Assembly (NCBI GenBank): GCA_030867875.1
Contig: JAOWCC010001589.1
Location: 149,331,745 to 149,395,744 of the forward strand
DNA length: 64,000 bases
DNA from: Actinernus sp. WN-2022
Lineage: Eukaryota; Cnidaria; Anthozoa; Actiniaria; Actinernidae
Direction: 5' to 3'
In this document: positions 22,889 through 35,639 of the stretch, in pieces
How positions within the stretch are numbered: position 1 is the first letter of the stretch
How the letters are laid out: the number at the start of each line of letters is the position of its first letter
The notes under the pieces: generated by a model
Seen by the model: the letters and a program-made list of their open reading frames with translations, nothing else
Database searches by the model: none
What the model was told of the DNA's origin: nothing
Translations under genes and position numbers: made by a program

Positions 22889-23960
22889 TTAAAAATTATT
22901 TAAAAATTGAACAATGGTAGTATTGTAGGCACTAGGCGGCACATTATTCCATAGCATTGAACCACTGTACGAGAAACTCTTTTTGAGGGCTTCACTCTTT
23001 GGCCTTGGTAGGAAGCAGCTGTTATTAGATCGTCTTAAATTATGTTGGTGAATTGTGTTTGTGGGAGTGAATAAATCCGTCAGGTATTTAGGTACCTTTT
23101 TATGCATGGTTTTATACATAATACTCGCTAACTGGCGATTTCGTCGCTGTTCCAAATTTTGCCAACCGAGAGAAGCCAGGATGTCACTCGAGCGGGTTTC
23201 ATAGCTTGAACCAGTGATAATTCTAGCTGCTCTGTTTTGAAGTTTTTGCAGTTGATCCGAAAGACCCTTGCCTAGACTCCCCCAAACTGCACTACAATAA
23301 TCAAAGTTGGAGGCAATCAGGGAATTATAGACAGAAATTAGTAAATTTTGAGGTAGGAATGGCTTAAGTCTTCTAAGCACTCCGAGGCCTTTAGCAATTT
23401 TCTTTGAAACGTTTACTATGTGATCTCGCCAAGACAGAAGTTCATCTATTTCTACGCCAAGACATTTATATGAGGTAGTTCTGGCTATTTGTTTACCATT
23501 TATGTTTACTATAGGCTGGCCAGGGAGTAAGTTAAGTTTATGTTGCGTACCGGTAAACATATATTTTGTCTTTGAGATATTAAGTGTTAATTTATTTGCT
23601 TTAAGCCACTCGTGCACTTTGGCGAGATCATGATTAATTCCATCAACAAGTGTTGCTGGATTTTTTTATGCGTACGTAAAGTTGGTATCGTCAGCATACA
23701 TTCTCACATTTGATAAAAGATTGCAATTTGGCAGGTCATTGATGTATATTAGAAATAACAATGGACCCAGTATAGATCACTGTGTGATTCCACATTTTAG
23801 AGTGCTAGGACTCGAGAGGGATCCATTCACTGAAGTAATTTGAATTCTATTGTTGAGGTAATCGGCAAACCAATCAATTGTTTTGGTTTGAACACCGTAG
23901 AGTTTTAATTTATGTATTAGAATGTCATGATTTCTGCACCAGGGTGGCAATTTGTGTTTT
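22889..23960 (-). pseudogene. LINE reverse transcriptase, 3' half (jockey/CR1/L2-like)
   Basis: The intact 242-codon segment from 23617 has the typical post-RT region of this superclade: HEWLKANKLTLNISKTKYM, YKCLGVEIDELLSWRDHI, VYNSLIASNFDYCSAVWG, LQNRAARIITG and a C-terminus ending SGSMLWNNVPPSAYN. Immediately upstream, in a broken frame, are PLLFLIYINDLPN and MYADDTNFTYA (catalytic YADD near 23690), then a stop (TAA or TAG-type change near 23665). 5' parts of the RT are missing or replaced between 23960 and 24560. Confidence 0.82.
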
Positions 23961-24399
23961 GGTTATCAAAAATGTAAATTCAATAACCAGACCAAAAGAG
24001 TACAACTAGCCGTTTAGCCTTTTATCCCCTGACAAAAAGACACAATAGCGTTTTAGCTGACCGATTTAACAACTCTTAAAATTAGCTCGTTTATAGTAAC
24101 ATTGAGTTGGGGACATCGTCAAATGGGTGAAAATGAGCTATTTAAGGTCAAATTATGGGCTATGGTTAAAATATGTCATGATGGTTATGTTTGTTTTCTT
24201 GTTCTTATAAAAAATATTTACCCCATGATTCTAACCCTTTTTCGGGTATTGAGACGGCTGGGACATAAACTAAGCGATTTGCCCCGTTTTTTTGTGTGGA
24301 ATGGGTGTATATTGGAGTCCTTCCAAACTGTAGGTACTGTCGCTGGGGATAGAGAAGCATTAGATATACTAGTTACAGGTTCAGCAAGCTCCTAAGCAA

Positions 24400-25900
24400 A
24401 TGATTTAAGGACACGGGGTGGTAAATGTATGTTATCAGGTCCACTAAGGAGTTTTTACAGCCTTCATAAGGCTGAATTATGGGAATTTGGTCAGCGCCTG
24501 GGAGGAAGGCTGGCAGACTCATTAAATCTAGAGGTGGAATGTCTACATTAACAGAGACAAAGAATGTATTAAATTTATAGGCTCAGGTCAGTTAAAATGT
24601 CACCATGCTCGAAACAAAATGACTGAGTATTTTCAGACCTACCCGACATTTTGTTCACAATCTTCCACCATTGTCGAAAGTCATCGTTCCTCAAATGTTG
24701 GACTTTTTCAGTATTACATTTCCGTTTCCTTTGAGCGATTTCAGTTTGAACTTTATACCTATAAAGTTGCCACTGATATGGGTTCCCACTATGGAAGGGT
24801 TTCTGATGCTCATACATAAAACTGCTTGATAGGTGTAGTCATCCATGGTTTATCGGTGTGATGAATACTAACGGTTTTTGTAGGAAAGAAGAGGTCAAGT
24901 GCGGAGGAGATCTGAGAGGTAAATGACGACGCTAAAGTACCTATCACGGGATTTAATCCAATCCCACTAAACTAATCACGAAGTCCAGCCCACTGTCTGA
25001 AAGTATTAAACCCAGACCGAGTGTAGCAATGCACGAGACGCTTAGCTTTTTTTGCTCCGACTAGTATTCTTAGCAATTGAAAACCATTGTACAATATTGT
25101 GGTCAGACGAACCTAGCAGTGCTAGAATAAGTGGTTTGTTGAAGAAATTATGCAAATTAGTAATGAGATCTACGATGGCTGATCCCTAGTGTGTTGTTTA
25201 ACAACTATTTATTAAACTATGACTAGAAATTAAGTTAGAGATATCTAAATTATTAAAGTCGCCAAGAATGGATAAGCCACAGTAAGGGTACTTATCACGG
25301 ATGAAATTAGTAGTAGTCACGAAATATTCACGAAGATCACGCTGCTCTTGGGCAGACTGATCAGGAGGATTATACACCACGCAAATGGAAATTCCAGTTA
25401 GAGTTCTTGGGAGGCAAGTGGGCGAGAGCCACATACATTCAAAATTCGGATTCTCTATGTTAATTCTACGTTTGCATGAAATACTGCGGAATAAGTAAAC
25501 ACAGATTCCTCCACCACGGCCATTTGATCGGTCCCTGCGATGAACGATAAAATCATTGATAAATAGTAAGTCAACATCAATCTCATCATGGAGCCAGGAT
25601 TATGTTATTGCCGCTATATCTATCCAGCTGGAGGTTAAAACAGCTGACAATTCATTGAGCTTTGGTAGCAGCGAGCGAGCATTTATCAAACGGAGGTGGA
25701 GGTGTTGTAGAATTAAAGTCTTGTGCAGTCGTTGGAATGCAAATTCAATTACTTGCTTTGTTGCCTTTATCATTAAACAGTGTGTTGTGGTGATATGGAG
25801 TAGAAGGTTGGATATTCTCACAGGGATAGTACGGCTGCATCTGTCATTGTTAGTGCAATTAGAACAGGTATTATCAGAGGGAGCTAGTACATGCCGATTT
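24400..25900 (-). pseudogene. LINE endonuclease and linker, decayed
   Basis: Probably the 5' part of the LINE whose RT ends at 22889. From 25700 leftwards: LINARSLLPKLNELSAVL, then WLHDEIDVDLL, a RRDRSNGRGGGICVYL box, CVVYNPPDQSA, LSILGDFNNLD (25198-25434), AIVDLITNLHNFF and SDHNIVQW. These are the ordered motifs of an AP-like endonuclease. Frames are broken by stops and shifts near 25205 and 25030. 24575-24817 holds linker sequence (WWKIVNKMSGRSENTQ) and 24400-24470 a GPDNIHLPPRVLK-like remnant that precedes the RT domain. Confidence 0.72.
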
Positions 25901-26930
25901 GTATAGTTCCTGTAGTTTCGTTTTGTGTGTAATCCTTTGTGGTTTCTCTGTTCGATATGAGGATTAGTCAGGACCAGGTTATTATATTATAGGTTATTAT
26001 AGGTGGATATCGCTACAACAATATTAACTTGTAAATGGCTAAGCCATTGTGCTAATCCAAAAGTGGCAAAGCGATGTATCATACATGTTTGTTTCATTGC
26101 ACAACGAGTAGTTTCAAACACGAATATCCAAAAGGACCGACAAACTGCTGTAATTATATTCGGGACATTAGCAACTTCTTGATTCAAGTCAATTCTACGA
26201 TAATTTGTGTAAAGAAGGAAAAGGCAGTTAATACGAAAAGCCTCATGGCCGGTATTTAGTCCCCACTCCCAAGCCCAATACTTTTCCGAATAGAAGTTTT
26301 CCTACTTTTTCATTTTGTTTTAGTACAGAAAAACAAGTAGCACTGGTGAAAGGAACACAATAAAATTAGTAAGAATGTCAACTTTGGGGGTTATACGTTA
26401 TACTGGAACAAAGATATTGCCACCCAAATTATGTCTATATTAACAAACTTTTGTTCAGCAAGAATCACCAGTTTGCATATGCAGATCATATTCACTTTAG
26501 CCACCCGCGGCCAAGTGTCTGCTGATATGTTGCCCATGAGTCGGTCGATGGTCTAATCACATGGGTAAGCCTCACCGCTCAAACGACACTTGACCGCACC
26601 ATCAATACTTGACCAACACCTCACTAACACATCACCGATGCATCACAAGATACTCTAGTGGACGAGTGTTCTATATCTTTTTCTCAATTTAAACGTAAAA
26701 CTTCAAGGAGGAGGATATGATTTCAGACTCTCTGGCTGCTCCCCATTAAGGGCTATGGGTAAAGAGCAAATTGGAAGAGTACCATAGAAATGTAGGCAAA
26801 AGCAACGATGTGCAGAATGCGAAGGCTACACAACGGACGAGAAACGAACAGTGAGGTCAATAAGCTGTGGCCGTGCCAGTTGAAGGAATAATGGTATAAT
26901 AAATCCTGTATTAGCCGGTAGTGCAGTGCA
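25901..26930. other. No supported gene
   Basis: Short ORFs only; no motif I recognise. The region may include LINE 5' untranslated sequence at its left and unique DNA at its right. Confidence 0.3.
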
Positions 26931-29760
26931 GTGCAATGCAATGCAATATTCTTTATTTAAAGACGGAAGACACATTAACCTTACATAGTTATCTAACATA
27001 CAGACCTATGTTACAAATAAATTTTAAAAAAGAAAAAAGGTATGGGATAAATGTACACACGAGATGCAATATTACAAAATATAATAAATAATTGTAATAG
27101 ATATACCGATATTTAATATCAAATAAAATCAAAAACAGATAAACTTACTAGGAGGTTATGCGCAGCGGAGTGGACTATGCAATGGACACAGCGCCAGAAA
27201 TGCAGCAGCAGTGAAGCAAGAAGCGACAGTTGTAGCTGAGGAGCTCCTCTAGATGGTTAACAGAGGAGAGGTGCGGAAGAAAAAGGTTACGAAGCTTATG
27301 TTTAATAGAAGCCAGAAGTGACCGTAGTATTAGATGTAGTAAGTTGCTTGAACTAAGGATCCAGGGAATTGAAAAGTGTAGCAGTGCTGTAAGCCAGAGT
27401 GCACTTGCCGGAAATACTGCGAGTGTAAAGTACAGCGGTTATGCATGCTGGCTCTGGTGCAGTAGCCAGACGCTCTAGGAGTAGTAGAGGGGAAATGAAA
27501 CATGTTCTTAAAACATGTAGGTGCATCAGGATTTAAAAGGATGGTAAAGGGAAGTAGACGTTCCTACATTTAATCAGGTCGGTGATCGGAATCCACTGAA
27601 GCTGGGAGGCCAGGTGAACAGAGAGCTGAGAAAAGTCGGCATCCAAGAGTATGTAGGCAGCGCGTTTTTGAAGCCGAACAATCCGCAGCATGAGGAAGTG
27701 GGAGCAGTTTCCCCAAGCGGCAGAACAGTAGATAAAATGGTTATGGATGCATGAGTTAAATGTATAAAAGCGTAATGCACAATCATGAGCAAGTAATAGC
27801 GTACGGAATTTCTGAGAGGAGGTTACAAGTAAAGACTTGGTCTTACATGTGTTGAGTGCCATTTTGTTTTGCCTTGTCCATAGAAACACAGCTAAGGTGA
27901 CTTCATTTAATGACGAAAGAGCAGCCAGAGGTGAGTGTAGTAGTGTCGTCGGCAAACATTGTCTGGTAAGTGGTAGAGGATAGCTGCAAATGTAGGTCAT
28001 TAATAAATATAAGAAAGAAAAGCGGCCCGAGGATGCTGCCTTGTGGCACACTTACAGACACTGGAAGTGCGTCCTACATAGTGCCCAGGAATAGGGGTAC
28101 GCCCTGACAAATAGGAGCAGAACCACACGATAGTCGAGGGGGAATAGCGTATTGTAATCGATCAGGTCAAATGCCTTTTTCAGGTTGATGAGGAGAAGTC
28201 CATGTAGAAGTTTGTTCTCCATATTGCTCAGTATCTTGTCCAAGAGATCAACGATGGCAAGCTCACATGAACGGAACCTACTAAAGCCAAACTGTGAGTA
28301 CGTGGCGCTCTAGGACTTTAGATACCACATCGAGGATGGATATTGGATGAAAATTGGAGCGGTCAAAGAGCGAGCGGTCTTTATACATTGGCTAGACTTT
28401 GGCAATTTTCCACAAGTCTGGGAAAATACCATATGAAATGCTCATTAAAAATTGCTGTCAGTCAAGGGGAAATCGAGGAAGCGGCAATAATAAAAAAAAG
28501 ATGTTAAGACCGTCCAAACCGGCAGCCTTGACAGTGGGAAAGCATTAAAGGCTTGAGGAGACAAATTCCTCAGAAACCGGTGAAATGTCGAATCAAACAC
28601 TAGATGGAAGCTTGGAGATAACAAACTCGTTAAGGTGGTCCTAGTTGGAACTACCAGGAGGGCTGCTGAGTTTAACAGTAGATGTAATAGTGTTGTTGAG
28701 TAAGTAATGTCAAAATTATTGTGATAGTTCTTGCTGTTAATGATCAGGTGGCTAGGCAGATTAGGGCATTTAGAAAGGAGCCAGATTAAGAATAATGCGC
28801 CATAGTTTTTTTCGGATTATCCACGTTGCGGTTGATAGATTCACGATAGATTGTGCTCTTTGCGTTCCTAAAATACTACTATATTACGCGCCGCGTGGCA
28901 CTCGTGTCAACAGGATTAATTGTTTTCAAAATAGCTTTCTTATGCAAACTATTGTACCTATTAATAGCCATACCTATCTCAGCAGAAAACCACTCGGGCT
29001 GAAACTGTTTCCTAAAAGGAACGTGCGAGTCAGTTACGCTGTTAAATAAACTGTACCAGTGCCCAAAGGCATCGTTAAGGTCTGTAAATATATCCATTGC
29101 ATTCCATGGAATGTAGACCAAGTCGGCTAAAAAACTATCAACAGAGAAATTCTTCAGCGAGCGAAAAACTATATGTTTGTGCCCTGCTGCTTAATGCTTA
29201 ACTTAATGCTCCTGGGTTTCCAGGAAGCAAGTATAGGTAGATGATCACTTAGGGAGATCGTAGAGTGCCTGAACATAATCCTTAAGAGAGACAAAAATGT
29301 GATCTAAAAGCGATCCAGATATCGGCCTAATAAGTACAGTTATAAGCTGTTGAAGATTATATGACTGCATTAAATTCAAGAAACGATTGGTTACAGGTGT
29401 TCTGGATAGTAAGTCAAATTTAGTGTCTGGTTACCCTGACAATCAGCTTTGTTCAGCATAGCATCTAAAAGTTCCAGATACGAAGCATCAGAGGATGGAG
29501 GCCGGTAAATAAACGAAACGAAACATGGCTTTCAGCACAGGAATTTTAGTTCAAGCCAGATGCATTCAATCCATTTCATTTCGAGATCACATATTCTTAC
29601 CGGTAGATGAGCTGGGACGTAAATAAGCACTCCTCCACCCTTTCCCCTCTTCTATCAGCGCGGAATATGGAGTAGTTATCTGTGGCCAAGGAAGCATTTG
29701 ACCAGGTATCATTTATTTCCAACCGTCATCTTCTACTTCTAACAAATACATATTGCTTTC
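26930..29760 (-). pseudogene. Decayed LINE with TGCAA-type tail
   Basis: Ordered remnants on -: an endonuclease-end and linker segment (28879-29121, HVPFRKQFQPEWFSAEIGMAINR), a fragment with LLLINLKKAFDLIDYN (28052-28243, RT motif with the catalytic Asp replaced by Asn), LPLTRQCLPTTLL and LNTCKTKSLLVTS (about 27800-27990), and a 3' region with IYCSAAWGNC and LQKRAAYILLDA (27533-27740). Every segment is frameshifted relative to the next. The 3' end near 26930-26945 shows repeated TGCAA/TGCAG units, likely the element's tail. CR1/L2-like by motif wording. Confidence 0.68.
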
Positions 29761-31370
29761 AAACGGGAGAGCGCTGACTGTATAACTGTTTTTCTTTTTA
29801 TTGATAGTCCTTTACAATATAAATGTCTGCATACAAGTGAGTAAGTTTAGTGCGTTTTCTCTCCTTTTGGTATGCACGGTTTACACCTCATACATGCAAC
29901 ATCAGCATGGAAAAATATTCTCATTACAAAGCTAACAAACCTTGTTTGTTCTAAAACAATGGAACTGTGTATTAAATTGGATAGTGACTTTGCTCCTCAG
30001 TCTTCTTAGAAATAATGACCTTTGCGCTCTGTCATTATTTCTAAGAAGACCTCGGAGCTCATCCATTATCCTATACATAATTTTGGGAATAATAAGTACA
30101 TAAAAGGACCGGGTATTATTCTGGATTATTATATGACAGGAGCTACTTCCGGTCAAATGGCGCGCGCTGATTGGCCGTTTAGCGGGCGGAATTCTCCCGT
30201 AATGCCCACGGGCAATACGGATTTTCCCGCTGCAGTGTTTGTGTACACGAACCGGTCGAAGTTAAAACAAAATATGCCATATAATAAACACCTTATTAAC
30301 CTCGCTTGCTCGGTTAATAAGTAGTTAATAATAGGTTTAAAAAAGAAAAGAAATTTTTTTTGAAGAATCAAATTACAAACTAGTCACTGGGAGAATAAAT
30401 TAATCATGTTTCCTTATGACATTTGAGACATCTAGATTCGCTGAAGTGACTGAACAGCTACATGTATTTTACTAGGAGTTCCTGGCATAACAGCTTTGAA
30501 CTTATGTTAATGGGAATAGACTGACATTTTATTTGTTAAAAACATTGTTTTCTGCATTGTTTTATATTAGCAGATAAAATTAATATGTGAATAGAGCAGA
30601 ATAGTAACTAATCACATTATAATTGTGTTACTTTCAGATAAATTATTGAGAATTAAAGTAGGGAAATATTTAAAAAATGGGGGGTGGGTGGGTGTGGGGG
30701 ATACAAAAATGTTGTCCAAGGTTAAGAACAACCCAACTTACGTATTAAAACGAGAAAATGCTATAAAATACCAAAAACTAACAAGGCCGTGACCGGCAAA
30801 CGCCTAACAGGAAAATTCCCGCTGAGAAAAGGCCGAGAAAATTTATCAATGTCTCGACTATATGCAGATTATCTGGCGACATGCAAAACATAGAAAGCCT
30901 CGCAAAATAAATATGTGAAAAAGCCGAGTACGTACAAATGACAGTGAAACAGGGACACCTTCCGAAAAGGCTATCGAGTATTGATGTGTTGCATAAATTT
31001 CCAAGAGTTCAGCTACAGGTTATCAAAGTGTGTGATCACGATACCTCTAGCGAGACACGCAATACATTTGAGAATATACTAAGCATTTACAATTATTTAT
31101 GATAACGGGATTGGTTAATGGCATTTATTGAACTTCTGAATGACTACAAACTATTTAAAGGTCGTTAAATTGCTCAGATACGTGTTGCAAACGTCTACAA
31201 TGAATAATAGTATCTTATAATACTGTATGAATAACCATGCTATAAACTGTGTATTTATGATATCATGCATACAATAATTATGTTTCTGGCTAATGCTTAA
31301 AGGGCTTTTCTTACAGCTAAAATTTTAAAAACATATACAGAACATTTCGCAACCTTTCATCCAGAATAAA
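29761..31370. other. No supported gene; short hairpin and G-rich patch
   Basis: No coding region I can support. Notable only for a 20-bp perfect inverted repeat at 30000-30050, a GC-richer patch at about 30140-30260, and a GGGTGGGTGGG-like patch near 30680-30705. Confidence 0.35.
30000..30050. repeat. 20-bp perfect hairpin
   Basis: GTCTTCTTAGAAATAATGAC (30000-30019) is repeated in inverted orientation at 30031-30050 with an 11-nt loop. Could be the foldback end of a small element or a stem-loop; nothing else identifies it. Confidence 0.75.
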
Positions 31371-31371
31371 A

Positions 31372-32070
31372 TTACTGCTTGTAGTTAATTCCCGCCCATA
31401 CGAAACACCTGTTAGTTTGACCCATTCTGTATTTCTCATCAATGGCCTGGATCAACGGCCAGTTATCAAGGACTGGAAAACACTGTTCGGTCAGTTCCAT
31501 TAATGCTGCAACCCGGTTTGGATCCAGCCACCACAGCTTATCACCCTTACCTTCGACGCTGCCCTCCATGGCCTACTAAAAACTTAAAGAAAAAAGGTTG
31601 GGACAATTCTTATTTAAATGTTTATACTTCGTGTTATCCACATATATGCAGTGGCTTGGGGATCCAACAAGCACAAAGTCATTGTCTGCAGACTTATCTG
31701 ATGAGGAGGGAGACGGTTTAGTTGATTTGACTCCTCTGTCTTTTTTGGAAGCACGGGAAACTGGGCACAACGCTGTAGTGGGAGGCAGTTTGGTGGAAGC
31801 GGTTTGTCAGAAGCAGGTTGAGTCTAAGCTAACTCCATGACAAGAGCGGGTTGAGGTTTGGCGGTAGCTTATGGGGATGTCGGCTTTTCATCTCCCACAT
31901 GCAGTGTCTCAATGACCTTGTAGTGCTTTTTCAAGTAGCTCTTGCATCGACTGAATCCTTGAAACTCAGAGCGTAGTTGCTGCATTTGCTCTGCTATCGT
32001 TAAGTGCTGAAGTAGCAGCAGATCAACCTTCGATTCCAACTGTGTTTTGTTTGGAATTGATGAACCTGTA
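31372..32070 (-). CDS. Possible small spliced gene, unrecognised
   Basis: Three collinear open stretches on -: about 31870-32067, after an acceptor-like CTACAG, with LESKVDLLLLQHLTIAEQMQQL and KSYLKKHYKVIETLHVGDE; about 31680-31770 with DFVLVGSPSHCIYVDN; and 31372-31569 with LWWLDPNRVAALMELTEQCF and LIQAIDEKYRMGQ, ending in a clean stop. The spacing looks like exons of one small gene, the first part being coiled coil. The last part faintly recalls C-terminal helices of BEN-type domains, which I do not rely on. Could equally be a repeat-family remnant. Confidence 0.35.
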
Positions 32071-32519
32071 GCGTTACAGTTTAACTCATATCATATAAAT
32101 TTTCAAATTAATATAGGGTTTTCGGCCTGCAATTAAACATGAAATGTGCGAATCAATAAAACAATGATTACCCCAAAACGTCTGAAACAATAAAGATTGA
32201 AAGTATTTTGGAGTGTACTGAATTTACGAACAATGAACATTTCACATGTTATGATTGTTATGATCTAATCTACTGTATTGAAAGCTAAGCAAATACAACT
32301 TACCTTCGTTATTTGATGCACTGGGTGTGTCCACAAGGTGAAATAAAAACTTTAACTTGTGTTAAAGGGATGTTAAAGAAAAGTTAATTGGTCCATTTAC
32401 ATTCCTTTACTTCAAAGTATTAAAGGTGTTAGAGGGAAGTTTAAACACCTTTAACACACCCTGATTAAAGTGCATATAAGCCCTGGTCAGTTATGGTACC
32501 TTAAAAGGTATGGGAAAAA

Positions 32520-33151
32520 TACCGATTTTTTTATTATTATATAATGATAAGACGTTGGGAGCATCCCACATGGTCTCGATGCTCTTACATTGTGCGTGGT
32601 TGGCTAAAACCTAATACTAAACTAATTATAATTACAATAATAATAGTAAAAATATTCAGTGTACCAAACTAAGAAAAGTGTTCCCTAAAAAGATGCGTCT
32701 TCACTGAAGCCTTGAAACTACTTAATGAGTCAGAAAATCTTATGTAATCAGGCATGGAGTTCCATAATCTTGGGGCAGTGATTTGGTAAGATATCTCATC
32801 ATAGCTCTTAGTGTTTGACATTGGTATTACAAGTAAGTTCTGTGATGCCGATCTCAATGAACGACTAGGCTTATATACAGTTAGAAGTTCCTTTATGTAC
32901 TCAGGTGCCCGATTATGAAGGGTTTTATATGTAATTAAAAGAATCTTAAAAACAATCCTTTATCTAATTGGCAACCAGTGAAGGCATTGCAGTATGGGAG
33001 TAATATCTTCGTTCCTCTTTGCCCTGAGGACAAGCCGAGCGGCAGTGTTTTGGATGCGTTGTAGCTTGTCAAGTTCTATGGTGGGTAAACCAAACAGAAT
33101 GTCAGCTTTGAAGTGATAAATACATGGACCAGCCTTTCGCAGTTGTCTTGG
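32520..33151 (-). pseudogene. LINE ORF2 C-terminus (3' part of split LINE)
   Basis: The end of a CR1/L2-like LINE protein: LDKLQRIQNTAARLVLRAKR, ITPILQCLHWLPI, SLRSASQNLLVIPMSN, APRLWNSMPDYIRFSDSL and a stop after HLFREHFS at 32669. The 3' tail reaches about 32520-32545, where T-rich and TTATTA sequence begins. Its upstream neighbour is displaced to 34175 by the TTAA element; the reading (GKIRKHLN then DNCERLVHVFITSK) is continuous once that is skipped. Confidence 0.8.
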
Positions 33152-34174
33152 TTAACCCTTTGGCGACGGACCCTGCAAATATCGGTCCTATGTGACCGAT
33201 AACTGGAAAAATTATTGCATCACATCTAGACATGCTGGAAAGACGATGTTGCGATATTATTTGAAGGGATGAATTGCTTCAAAGTCAGAGCTATAACAGG
33301 GATCGCTCGACTCTTTCACTATGGAGAAAAGCCCATTTGTTTTGAGAATCGTACTTCGTATCTTCGATTTTACGAATTTTGAGGAGCTGAAAATCGGCTC
33401 AAAAAATCCTTCCCATTCGCACTTGAAATCACAAGCAAACACAAAACCAGCACTCACGCGTTACAGTACCTTCTTTAATCTTTCCAACCAGCAGGTTTGT
33501 TTGCATAAAACGCACCAAACGACTGTGAACCACGTCGATGTTTACACTGCATTTCACTCGACCACATTTACCTGCTCCCACCTCCAATTGCATGCTGGGT
33601 AATCAACAAAAAATCACAAGGGAACCCCCCCTCTGGGACTCCGGTAGGTTTATTTTTATAAGTCTTTTACCCCTACAACCAAGAGCGGTGATTTGGACTC
33701 AAGCCGTTGCTTTAAAGTGACAAAAACACATCCTAATAGGTTGAGCAGGGGTAAAAGACAACCAACTGCAGGATTTCAAGGATTTCAGTGAAGAATTATT
33801 TCATGTGTCTCAAAGCAGAAACACAACGGAAAAACCCTGTGAAATCCCCTCACACGGCCTACTAAAAGCAAACCAAGTACTTTTCAGCCGTCATCAGACT
33901 TAATGATGTCCTCAAGCTCTCTGACAGTGGCATTTTTCTCCAAAAATAGAGCACATTTCGTTGGAAACCCTACAGAAGTTGCAATACCTACCGTCGACGA
34001 ATGCGTAGAATTCTCCCGAATGGCATTGTGGGGAAAGTTTGAGCCCTTGGCTTAAGAAGTCATCAGTATTTAATTACCCCGGGCTAGCCAAACTGGAACT
34101 GAGGGGGGAGGGTTTAGTTAGCACTCAGGATTGCACCAATTGAGCTCAAATACGGTCCGTCGTCAAAGAGTTAA
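33152..34174. mobile_element. piggyBac-like nonautonomous element (TTAA)
   Basis: Both ends abut the tetranucleotide TTAA (33152-33155, 34171-34174). Terminal inverted repeats CCCTTTGGCGACGGACC (33156 onward) and CTCTTTGACGACGGACC (from 34170, reverse complement) match at 15 of 17 positions. CCYTTTG ends next to TTAA are typical of piggyBac-type elements. The 1,015-bp body has no transposase; ORFs at 33257-33457 and 33321-33602 are unrecognised. It interrupts the LINE coding frame. Confidence 0.82.
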
Positions 34175-35500
34175 GGTGCTTTCTAATTTTACCAATATTT
34201 CTTATGGCGAAAAAGGCTGATTCGCAAATGTTGTTGACATGGCTTGTCATCTGAAGGTGGGAGTCCACAATAAATACAAGATTGCGTGCAGCCAATTTAG
34301 GAACAACTGTGACGTCATTAATATCAACTCCAATGATCTGATCCTGATGTTTGTAAAACAGAGACGAGAGATGGACGACTTCGGGCTCATCCGGATTGCA
34401 CGCCCGACCATTTACAGTACACCAAATGAGAATATGCTTCACACATAGCTCGATCTTGGCCAGCATAGCAGGACGATCTTGCACGTCAATGGAGACAGCT
34501 GCGTATCATCAGCTTACATCATACAGCTGAAGCCGTGGACAATGATGACATCCTCCAGAAGGGCAAAGAATAGGGAAAACAAAAGAGGGCCTAAAACCGA
34601 CTATGTGGGACGCCATAGAGCAAATTCATATCAGATAATGATGCATCCTTAACTCTGACCGATTGAGTGCGATCAAGGAGATAAGAATGAAACCACTGAA
34701 GCGCTGTCCTATTTATTCCATATCGGTGACAAAGCCTTTCCAACAACAGCATATGGTTGATGGTATCGAATGCTATGAGAGGTCCAAAAGAACCAATATC
34801 ACTTCCTGATGTCTATCGATGGCATACAAAATGTCATTAAACAGACGAAGGAGAGTAGTTTCAGTGCTGTAAAAGCCGCTGTAAGCAGAATGTAGCTTAG
34901 CCAACAGCTGAATGGCAATGAGGTAATTCATGGCAGCTACCCGCTTGAGGGTCTTAGAGAGGAAAGCAATGTTCGTCATGGGATGGTAACTCTGGAAAAC
35001 CTTGACATCAGAAGCTTGTCTCTAGATGGATGGATAGATAATACCACTCTTCAGAGAACGTGGGAACACACCAGAAGACAGTGAAGCATTGGTGAGTCTA
35101 GTTAGCAAATTGCTTCACGATACGAGTAGGTGCAGGATCAAGCATACACGACTAAGGTTTCGATAATGTCTTTGATGTAATTCTCAGAAACAGCTGCAAA
35201 TTCACTGAATGTTGAATGGCATGGTGATATATCGATAGTAACAGACATTTCCATAGATGGTAGATTAGATTTCTGTAGATTGTTCCTCAGCGTTTGAATC
35301 TTGGAGGAAAAATTGTAACCAAAGTCCTCTGCCAAACACTGTGGAGACCATCGGAAGGTAGCGGAGGAATTGATTTAACCTCAAACAGACTGTTGATCGT
35401 ATGGAATACTTTATTCTGGTCAGAGTTAGCTATCTGTTCTTTATAGTGATCCGATTTAGCAGAATTAATTGCTGTCGTGTATACTTATACATTTGACGAT
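34175..35500 (-). pseudogene. LINE ORF2, RT and upstream linker (5' part of split LINE)
   Basis: From right to left: a linker region (35138-35335), an RT segment with AAMNYLIAIQLLAKLHSAY and RLFNDILYAIDRHQEVILVLLDLS (34773-34979, the last being the first catalytic Asp region), a segment RYGINRTALQWFHSYLLDR, and 34175-34484 with VNGRACNPDEPEVVHLSS and IIGVDINDVTVVPKLAARN. Multiple stops and frameshifts. The YADD box is not intact: the region near 34520 reads LMIR. CR1/L2-like. Confidence 0.75.
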
Positions 35501-35639
35501 ATACCTCGAGGCCCAAAGTTACATATTTTCATTGTCCCTCGCTACTCGTCCGAATGAAAATAATTTTTCTAATCCTGCTACATAACTGAATAAACCACAA
35601 TACACAGATTAAATGGTAGGTTGTATCATGAGCAATGTA

